From assembly GCA_038205115.1 (NCBI GenBank), contig JBBRCE010000008.1, positions 62,001 to 126,000 on the forward strand: a DNA stretch of 64,000 bases. The letters are read 5' to 3'. The DNA comes from JBBRCE01 sp038205115. Lineage in GTDB: Bacteria; Planctomycetota; Planctomycetia; Pirellulales; JBBRCE01. The position numbers and the translations under genes are program-made. Below are positions 57,613 to 64,000 of the stretch, in pieces. The notes below the pieces were generated by a model that ran no database searches, had not been told where the DNA came from, and was given only the letters and a program-made list of their open reading frames with translations. Each line of letters starts with the position of its first letter. Position 1 is the stretch's first letter.

Positions 57613-58374
57613 AGCGAATTTTCCAGCGATAAGAGTGCAACAGCGTCAAGAAACGTACTGCTGGAACTATACTCGTTTGAACAAGTATTGTCCAGACTTG
57701 ATTTCAGGGCTGTGATCGAATTGCCTCGTGTGGGTCGTCGTTTTACCACAGCCAGCAAGACACTTCACAACAAACCAAAGTGGCGATTCTTCGCAAATAT
57801 TGCAAGCTGGTGGAGGAAATCCGCCATGCCCACGCACGCCAATCACGTACTGGTGAACGAGTTGCCGGCTTCGATTGATTTTCCGTGCGATGTCTGCTTG
57901 CGTTACGAGGTTGCAAATGGCAAGCATAATCACTGCTTGCAAAGTTACAGCACGTCAGGGGATGATCAATTACCTGACCGCTCAAAGCTTGCAAAATGTC
58001 ATCAAGCGACTGTCGCGTTCGATTCTTGATGCCGTTGGTCCATCACGACAACCGCCCAAAGAAAACTCAGTCAGGGGATAAGACCGACCTACGACCGGAA
58101 TTTCTTGTCGGGCGAGGCTTGATTTCTGCTCGCGGCAAGCCGCTGCTGCCGTCACGGTCCAGTGACGGCATGGGCCACCGATGCATGGCATCGTCGGGGC
58201 GAACGTGGCACGCCAATCACGGAAACGATGTGCTCCGCAACAATCGTCGAGCGTTGGCCGCCCGCCTGGCCGAAAAGAAAGTCGAGCGCCAATTCGCCCG
58301 GCATGCCGTGAAAAATCGCACAGGCAATTTGTGCCGCGAGACCTTCGCGCCTGACCGCTACAGCACGCGAGTGA
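57613..58374. other. intergenic region of about 760 bases without a convincing gene
   Basis: Open frames here (for example from 57688 and 57996) have no family features and no good start sites. The region is locally A+T-richer up to about 58000. It contains the 9-bp hairpin at 58147-58170 and a CATGGGCCACCGATGCATGG string that may belong to a dispersed element. It could be a decayed gene or a small RNA locus. Confidence 0.5.
58147..58170. repeat. perfect 9-bp hairpin in the gene-free region
   Basis: TGCCGTCAC and GTGACGGCA flank a 6-base loop. No U-run follows on either strand, so a terminator is not supported. Confidence 0.5.
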
Positions 58375-58653
58375 CTAGGATTTTTTGGCGGTCTTGGCCG
58401 CTTTGAGGTGCGCGGAGATTCGCGACTTGACTCGGGCAGCCAGATTCAAATGCACAATGCCTTTGGCGGCCGCCTGGTCGAATTTTTTGACCAGCGTCTT
58501 GTACTGAGTTGCAGCGCCTTCATGGTCGCCGCCGGCAGCCGCTTCGCGAACGCGGCGAATCAGACCTTTAAGCACCGACTTCGTGGCGCGATTGCGCGTC
58601 CGGCGAACCAAACTTTGAGAATGACGTTTCTTAGCGCTAGCGGAATGTGGCAT
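58375..58653 (-). CDS. rpsT: 30S ribosomal protein S20
   Basis: This 92-residue, very basic protein binds 16S rRNA in the small subunit. MPHSASAKKRHSQSLVRR at the start, NRATKSVLKGLIRRV, and KGIVHLNLAARVKSRISAHL at the end are the family landmarks. The length is usual (about 87-92). The gene stands alone with about 300 bases to the divergent spermidine-synthase-like gene. The start at 58653 (ATG) is unambiguous. No leader structure could be identified by eye. Confidence 0.97.
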   Translation of the reverse strand: MPHSASAKKRHSQSLVRRTRNRATKSVLKGLIRRVREAAAGGDHEGAATQYKTLVKKFDQAAAKGIVHLNLAARVKSRISAHLKAAKTAKKS

Positions 58654-58952
58654 TTCTGACGTAAACCCAGGTCCGTAAATGTTTTGTGGTGAATCCGCGG
58701 TGCCGGAGCAGAAGCTCGCACAGACCGCCGCTGGCCGAATCTCCCTTTATGACGAACCGGCCGGGTTTTGTCCAGATGTTGCCCCGGCAGAAATCAAAAA
58801 GTTGCTGTCACAATGGAAATTGCCGATTGCGCTTGAGAATTGGAATTCGCTGGCCGCCAACTACGGCCAAGGCCGCTGTTTATGAGCTAAACTTGCCCAG
58901 TCGGGCAGGTCTCGACTAAGCCAATCGCTTTTGAATTCAGAGACTTACGACG

Positions 58953-61040
58953 ATGTGGCGTTACGCGACGACAATCTTTCTGAGTGCGTTTCTGCTGTTC
59001 CAGGTGCAGCCGCTGATCGGCAAAGCGATCTTGCCGTGGTTTGGTGGCACGCCGGCGGTCTGGACCACCTGCATGCTGTTCTTTCAGCTTTTGCTGCTGG
59101 CCGGTTACGCCTACGCGCACGTATTAAGTTGTCGGTTTGCGCCGCGAACGCAATTCTGGGTCCACGCTGGTCTGCTGGCCGTCTCTCTGTTGTTTTTGCC
59201 GATTGCGCCGGCCGCCAACTGGAAACCGAGCGGCGACGAGATTCCTTCGCTTTACATTTTAAGTTTGCTGGCGGCCACGATTGGTGTGCCGTATTTGTTA
59301 CTCTCGGCGACCGGGCCGCTGTTGCAAGGTTGGTTTAGTCGCTGCGAACCTGGCCGATCGCCGTATCGGTTGTATGCGCTATCCAATGCCGGCTCGTTAT
59401 TGGCGCTGATCAGTTATCCGCTGCTGGTCGAACCCGCTTGGGAGCTCGGTTTGCAATCGGCCGTGTGGTCGACCGTGTATGCGCTGTTCGTGGCGATGTG
59501 CGGCTACTGCGCGTGGCTTGCGCGCACCGCCGCTCCAGCGACCGGCGCGAACTTGGCGGCGGTGCCGCTCGAGCTGTCGATTGCGCCTGCCTGGTCGCAG
59601 CGCGCGTGGTGGCTTGCGCTTTCGGCCTGCGGATCGGTCATGCTGTTGGCCACAACCAATTTGATGTGCCAAGATGTGGCCGTAGTGCCGCTACTGTGGG
59701 TGCTGCCGCTGGCACTGTATTTAGTGACGTTCATCGTGGCGTTCGAAGGTCCGCGCTGGTATGTGCGCTCGGTTTGGGGCGTACTGTTGGCGGTGTGCGC
59801 GGTTGCCGCATGTGTGGTTTATCAACTGCACGAATCGGTGCGGCCGAGTTGGCAGCTCGCCACGTATGCCGGCACGCTACTGGTCTGCTGCATGGTCTGT
59901 CACGGCGAACTGGCGCGGTCCAAGCCGGTGCCGCGACATCTCACGTTGTTCTACTTGTGCATGGCGATTGGCGGTGCGCTGGGCGGCACGCTGGTGGCGA
60001 TCGTCGCTCCGCTGGTGTTTCGCGGATACTGGGAATATCACCTCGGTCTCGGCTGCACCGTGCTGCTCGCGCTGATTGCGTTCAAAGACCGCGCCATCGC
60101 GCTGGGCAAAAAACATCTGCTCCGCAATGCCGGCGTGCCGCTGACCTGCTTTAGCGCCCTGTTGTTGGCCGTCGACATGCAAGCCAGTCGCAGCGAGCGC
60201 GACGCTGTTGCCATGACTCGCAATTTTTATGGCGTGCTGCGCGTTTTGCAACGCGACGATGTCGCCGGCTGCCCACAGCGTGTGGAAACGCACGGGCACA
60301 TCGTGCATGGCATTCAGTTTCTGGAAGCCGAAAAACGCCGCTGGCCCACTGCCTATTACGGTGCGTCGAGCGGCGCAGGCCTCGCGCTACTCCGCCATCC
60401 CGCGCGGCAGCCCGCAGTTCGATCCGAACAGCAGCCGGCACGGCGCGGATTGGCCGTCGGCGTGATTGGCCTGGGCGCTGGCACGCTGGCCGTTCATGGG
60501 CAGGCAGGCGACCGATTCTGCTTTTACGAAATCAACCCGGAAGTCGTTCGCATGGCGCGCGAGCAATTCAGCTTTTTGGCCGACAGCCCGACCGAATGCG
60601 AAATCGTGCTCGGCGATGCGCGGCTGCAACTCGAACGCCAGGCCGAACGCGGCCAATCGGCGAATCAAGACGTGCTAATCGTCGACGCATTCAGTGGCGA
60701 CGCCATTCCCATGCATCTGCTCACACGCGAGGCGATGCGTGTTTACGATCAACACTTGAAAACCGATGGCCTGTTGGCCTTCCATATTTCCAACGACAAT
60801 CTCGATCTCAAGCCAGTGGTCCGCACGCTGGCCGCCGACAATCATCGCCAGGCGGTTTGGATTCGCTCGGCCGCCGACCCCGCGCGCAGCATCAACCGAG
60901 CGGACTGGGTGATCGTCACCAATAATCGCGAATTTCTCGATGATGCGTTGGTGCGCGCGGCCGTCACGCCTTGGCCAATCGACGGTCCGCAATCGCTGCT
61001 CTGGACGGACGCTTTCGGCAGCATCCGCCAAGTGTTGTAA
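58953..61040 (+). CDS. membrane-fused spermidine synthase-like protein
   Basis: This encodes 695 residues. The first 400 residues hold about ten hydrophobic helices of the fused MFS/spermidine-synthase family (MWRYATTIFLSAFLLFQVQPL, GKAILPWFGGTPAVWTT, YRLYALSNAGSLLALISYP). The C-terminal 250 residues are a Rossmann-like methyltransferase/spermidine synthase domain with VGVIGLGAGTLAVHG (nucleotide loop), YEINPEVVRMA and VDAFSGDAIP. TRNFYGVLRVL and the Tyr-rich YYGASSGAG region match the family. The domain may make spermidine from putrescine and decarboxylated SAM, or be a relative with another role. The last 199 bases overlap the opposite-strand PQQ-propeller gene. Confidence 0.88.
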   Translation: MWRYATTIFLSAFLLFQVQPLIGKAILPWFGGTPAVWTTCMLFFQLLLLAGYAYAHVLSCRFAPRTQFWVHAGLLAVSLLFLPIAPAANWKPSGDEIPSLYILSLLAATIGVPYLLLSATGPLLQGWFSRCEPGRSPYRLYALSNAGSLLALISYPLLVEPAWELGLQSAVWSTVYALFVAMCGYCAWLARTAAPATGANLAAVPLELSIAPAWSQRAWWLALSACGSVMLLATTNLMCQDVAVVPLLWVLPLALYLVTFIVAFEGPRWYVRSVWGVLLAVCAVAACVVYQLHESVRPSWQLATYAGTLLVCCMVCHGELARSKPVPRHLTLFYLCMAIGGALGGTLVAIVAPLVFRGYWEYHLGLGCTVLLALIAFKDRAIALGKKHLLRNAGVPLTCFSALLLAVDMQASRSERDAVAMTRNFYGVLRVLQRDDVAGCPQRVETHGHIVHGIQFLEAEKRRWPTAYYGASSGAGLALLRHPARQPAVRSEQQPARRGLAVGVIGLGAGTLAVHGQAGDRFCFYEINPEVVRMAREQFSFLADSPTECEIVLGDARLQLERQAERGQSANQDVLIVDAFSGDAIPMHLLTREAMRVYDQHLKTDGLLAFHISNDNLDLKPVVRTLAADNHRQAVWIRSAADPARSINRADWVIVTNNREFLDDALVRAAVTPWPIDGPQSLLWTDAFGSIRQVL

Positions 61041-63703
61041 TAATGCGAGGCAGGGCGCGGCCGCAGCTTCACCAAGCCTAGACGATCGGTGGGCGCGTAG
61101 ATTTCGCCGTCGATCATCAGCAGGCCGTGTTTCCATTGGCCAATCCAGTCCGCGTGGAACCACGTCCGCCGCGATTTGCCCACCGCGTTTGCCTCGGCCG
61201 CGCCGTCACCAAGCGGCAACTCGAATACCTCAATGGCATTGGTTTCGGCATCGGCCACGTAAACCGATTCGCCCACCAATAGCGGCGCACCCACGCCAGC
61301 GATACCATCCAGCCGCACGTGCAACTGCCCCGTGACGCCATCAATCAGGATCAATCCCCGCGCTGCCTGATTGCGGTATGCGGCCAGCAGCTTGCCGTTG
61401 GTCACCAACGAATCGCTGGCGGAAAATACGACGCTTTCGGTCTGCTGCCCATCGATCGGATCGAAGCTGCGAATTGCATCCGCGGTGGCCAGCCACAGCC
61501 GGCTGCCACAATAAACAGGGCCGCCGACGGGCGAACTTTCCAGCGGTTGCCGCCAGAGCGCGAATCCCGTATGCCGATCCAGCGCCACAATCATGGCGTG
61601 CTTGTTGGCTTGACCATCGCCCGCCACGGCCGCGTAAATCACGTCGCCCACCACGATCGGCGTACCGGCCAACGTGCCAATCGAACTCGACCACTCCAGG
61701 GCCAACGTGGCGTCGGCTTTGCGGCAAGCCAGCGCTTGCGCTGCGTCGGCAATCAGCAATTGGTCGCCCGCCAGCAACATACGGCCGCTCGCGCCGGGAG
61801 CAATCGGTTGGCGGCCAATCTGTTTACCTGTCGCCACGTCGACCGCATGCAACCAGCGCTGACTCGCGTCTGCGCCATCCACGAAGTAAACGCACGTAGC
61901 GTCGGCCTGCGGCGGTTCGTTGGGCGGATATTCGCAGGCGGCAAACCACTTCGTGAGCGGTTGCGATGAGGCTGCATCGTGCTGCAGTTGAAGTTTGACC
62001 ACGCCGCCGCGAGCGCCATCGGCGATCGGCAAATAACATGCGCCATCGCGATAGCCGGGCAGCGACGCGATCCGCGGCGCAACGACGTTCGCGGCTTTGT
62101 CGTCGTCGTCGATGGCCGCATTCGGATCAGGCCGCGGAAATCGCCACGCGAACTGTCCACGCTCGCTCGCCGAGCTCCGCGTTTGACTCGGCGACAACGG
62201 ACCATTCAGACCAGCCTGATAAACATCGAGGCCGTGAGCCACGTCCGACGCTTCGCCGGCGCGGCCAACCGAGAGCAGCCCCGCCGAGTTGCTGCCGACG
62301 TACAGTTGCCCACGCGCCACGCAGGGCGAACTGAACACCTCACTGCCGAGTTCCACGTCCCAAACTTTTTCCAGTGTGTTGCGATCCAGTCCATACAGTT
62401 GACCGCTGCGCGTCACGGCGTAAACGTGCTGACGGCCCACGGCCACCGATGCGGTGATTGGCGCATGGGCGTCCCACTTGTGCAGCAGTTGGCCATCTGT
62501 CGCAAGGCAATACACGTGTTGATCGTCGGCGCCAAAATAGACTTTGCCGTCGGCCACGGCCACCGCGCCCAGCACGGTCCGATCCGTGTGAAATTTCCAC
62601 AGCACTTCGTGCGATGCCAGATCGATGCACCAGACTTCGCCGGCCGGCTTCAGCCCCAATTCTTCCGCCCGTTTGACGAAGTCGCCGCTGCCCATGCCCA
62701 CGTAGAGCCGCCCGCCATCAATCGCAGGGCTGCCGAACACGGTGTGCGGCGTATCGACCCGCCAGACTGGCGCGCCGCTGGCCAACTCCACACAGCAGAT
62801 CGCCTGGCCGTCATTGCCCAGCGAGAAATACACCCGCCCGGCGTCGATGACTGGCGACGCTTCGCAATCTGGATATTGCTTGGGATCCAAATGCCAGAGC
62901 AAATTTGGCTGGCCGCCGGGCAGCGGTACCAGCGCAAAACAATACAGTCCGTCCGAGCCCGCGCCGACCACCACTTTGCCGTCGGCGATGCAGGGCGACG
63001 ACTCAACGTGATTCTTCGTAGCGAACTCCCAAAGCTTCACCCCGCGGCGCTGCTGTTCGCTGGCTTCGCGGTCCAGGCAAAACAACCGGCCGTTGTTGAT
63101 GTAGTGTAAGCCTTCGCCCACGCACAGATATTTGCCATCAATGGCTGGCGAACTGAACGTCGAGCGGTAGCCGTCGGCTTGGAACTCCCACACGAGTTGT
63201 CGCGTGTCGGCGTCGAGACAATGAATGCGGCCTTCGTCTTTGAACGCGCCATATTCGGCCGATGTTGCATACAGTCGATTGCCAACAACGGCCGGCGAAC
63301 TGTAAAACGCCTTACCGCGCGGAGCAAACGCGCCATTCACCGCGCCCGCCGTGGGGTCGGGCGCATCCAGCGCTGCGCCGCGCCGCGCCAGTCCGCCGCG
63401 CCACAGTGTCCAGGTGGCGTTGCCCTGTTCGACGGCCGCCACGGCTCCGGCCGGTCGCGACGAAAAGACTCGCGGCCAGGCGTAAATACCAGCAGCCACC
63501 AGCGCGGCAAACACGCCTACCGCCAACTTCTGCGACCACAGCAGCAGCAACAGCTTCTTCATGACCGATGGCTTGGCCAGCGAAACCAGCGCCGCAAGTA
63601 GCGCAAGCGCAATGCCCGGCAAGATGGCCAGCAGCGTTTGCAGCGGTCCGACCAGAATCGGAATCACCGCCAGCGGACCGTGAAACAGCGAAATGAGCCC
63701 CAT
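60842..63703 (-). CDS. PQQ-like beta-propeller repeat protein with a membrane N-terminus
   Basis: This encodes 953 residues from the ATG at 63703 (MGLISLFHGPL); the open frame continues to 63928. Two hydrophobic segments (about 7-40 and 53-72) precede the propeller. Then PQQ-like blades recur about every 40-50 residues (LYATSAEYGAFKDEGRIHCL, VYFGADDQHVYCLATDG, LYVGMGSGDF, VYAVTRSGQLYGLDRNTL, FALWRQPLESSPVGGPVYCG). The N-terminal helices suggest the propeller faces out and is membrane-held. Related to BamB-type or PQQ-dehydrogenase-like propellers; no catalytic domain is seen. The last 66 residues are read antisense to the spermidine-synthase-like gene and look unlike propeller, so the protein may functionally end earlier. 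Role unknown. Confidence 0.82.
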   Translation of the reverse strand: MGLISLFHGPLAVIPILVGPLQTLLAILPGIALALLAALVSLAKPSVMKKLLLLLWSQKLAVGVFAALVAAGIYAWPRVFSSRPAGAVAAVEQGNATWTLWRGGLARRGAALDAPDPTAGAVNGAFAPRGKAFYSSPAVVGNRLYATSAEYGAFKDEGRIHCLDADTRQLVWEFQADGYRSTFSSPAIDGKYLCVGEGLHYINNGRLFCLDREASEQQRRGVKLWEFATKNHVESSPCIADGKVVVGAGSDGLYCFALVPLPGGQPNLLWHLDPKQYPDCEASPVIDAGRVYFSLGNDGQAICCVELASGAPVWRVDTPHTVFGSPAIDGGRLYVGMGSGDFVKRAEELGLKPAGEVWCIDLASHEVLWKFHTDRTVLGAVAVADGKVYFGADDQHVYCLATDGQLLHKWDAHAPITASVAVGRQHVYAVTRSGQLYGLDRNTLEKVWDVELGSEVFSSPCVARGQLYVGSNSAGLLSVGRAGEASDVAHGLDVYQAGLNGPLSPSQTRSSASERGQFAWRFPRPDPNAAIDDDDKAANVVAPRIASLPGYRDGACYLPIADGARGGVVKLQLQHDAASSQPLTKWFAACEYPPNEPPQADATCVYFVDGADASQRWLHAVDVATGKQIGRQPIAPGASGRMLLAGDQLLIADAAQALACRKADATLALEWSSSIGTLAGTPIVVGDVIYAAVAGDGQANKHAMIVALDRHTGFALWRQPLESSPVGGPVYCGSRLWLATADAIRSFDPIDGQQTESVVFSASDSLVTNGKLLAAYRNQAARGLILIDGVTGQLHVRLDGIAGVGAPLLVGESVYVADAETNAIEVFELPLGDGAAEANAVGKSRRTWFHADWIGQWKHGLLMIDGEIYAPTDRLGLVKLRPRPASHYYNTWRMLPKASVQSSDCGPSIGQGVTAARTNASSRNSRLLVTITQSARLMLRAGSAAERIQTAWR

Positions 63704-64000
63704 CGATAGCGATTCTGTAATGGCCTGTGAATTCGCAACGGACTGCGGCTGCGATGCGAGTTGGCTGGCGTCGACCTTACATGTGGCAACGATCCGCCTC
63801 CATGCTAAAGTGTTGGTTGCCGCTCGGCCAGAGCGCGGCGGACAACGGCAGTCGTCGCCTAGGCGATCGCGCAAACATACACGTCGAATTCGAGTGGCGA
63901 CTTCGGAGTCGACAACGCCGCGGGCCAATCACGGCACTGCATTGCGGTTCGGCCTCGGTCAACTTCGGCGGCTGTTATCCGAATTGGCGATCAGAACCGT
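63704..64000. other. right-end stretch upstream of the PQQ-propeller gene
   Basis: About 300 bases to the window edge. The propeller frame is open through part of it, but the sequence has no secretion or domain features. No other gene is supported. The gene's promoter probably lies here. Confidence 0.4.

Noticed and set aside
58147..58170. Hairpin as intrinsic terminator of the halogenase-like or rpsT gene
   Set aside because: No U-run on either strand and position does not fit either gene end.
57688..58406. Two overlapping plus-strand open frames after the halogenase-like gene
   Set aside because: The translations lack domain features and conserved starts; treated as non-coding or decayed.
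58679..58919. Small plus-strand open frames between rpsT and the spermidine-synthase-like gene
   Set aside because: No family match, no good ribosome binding site, and the space is needed for divergent promoters.
1..64000. tRNA, rRNA, tmRNA, RNase P RNA, CRISPR arrays or insertion sequences
   Set aside because: I looked for T-loop sequences, conserved rRNA strings, regularly spaced repeats and transposase motifs and saw none.

Overview
The window looks like a piece of a planctomycete chromosome, probably from the Pirellulales side. The base composition is high in G+C. Two secreted proteins carry the planctomycete LEPR-XLL type N-terminal signal. There is a Cys-type sulfatase, a very large TPR-flanked alpha-2-macroglobulin, a small GYF-domain zinc-ribbon protein and a PQQ-like beta-propeller. 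Housekeeping genes are scattered rather than grouped in the classical operons: purH next to trpC, an orphan pyrK behind a pseudouridine synthase, and isolated rpsT, murA, serA and holB. I found no rRNA, tRNA, CRISPR array or transposase gene.

Layout. 1-2.0 kb: the end of an upstream gene and a secreted low-complexity protein. 2.3-10.9 kb: a 2857-residue alpha-2-macroglobulin-like protein with TPRs at both ends and an unusual insert in its bait region. 11-14.3 kb: a minus-strand operon holB - radical SAM/SPASM protein - small membrane protein - signal peptidase I. 14.3-17.4 kb: serA, with its own promoter and a terminator-like hairpin in the leader, and an inositol-phosphate-synthase-like gene. 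17.8-20 kb: aminotransferase and HNH nuclease. 20.4-26.1 kb: a small membrane protein, a 1263-residue cadherin-like/RTX-like adhesin and a GYF protein. 26.2-29.6 kb: purH-trpC and a LOG-family gene. 29.6-40.6 kb: sulfatase, a ten-haem cytochrome with LVIVD propeller repeats, an outer-membrane-barrel candidate, and a divergent tandem HbpS/GlcG-like protein with a small partner. 40.6-43.3 kb: a glutaminyl-cyclase-like M28 enzyme and pckA. 43.5-44.7 kb: a toxin-antitoxin-like pair (DUF4160-like plus a DUF2442-XRE fusion) with its own consensus promoter. 44.8-54 kb: PA0069-type radical SAM, pyrK, rluB, a GT39-like membrane protein, a GDP-mannose 3,5-epimerase homologue, murA and a divergent TetR regulator. 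54-64 kb: a zinc-ribbon membrane protein, an SDR enzyme, a small zinc-finger-like protein, a flavin halogenase-like enzyme, rpsT, a membrane-fused spermidine-synthase-like protein and a PQQ propeller protein whose 3' end overlaps it tail to tail.

How the genes may work together. The most system-like block is the barrel - multihaem cytochrome pair with the divergent haem-binding-like protein, which could move electrons across or along the cell envelope. The alpha-2-macroglobulin appears to be an envelope or extracellular protein trap without the usual thioester. The GDP-mannose 3,5-epimerase and the GT39-like protein form an apparent two-gene unit for a cell-surface sugar. The other genes are mostly central metabolism: serine, inositol phosphate, purine, tryptophan, gluconeogenesis, peptidoglycan. 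Starts were moved inward from the longest open frames where a signal peptide, family alignment or Shine-Dalgarno sequence pointed to a later codon.
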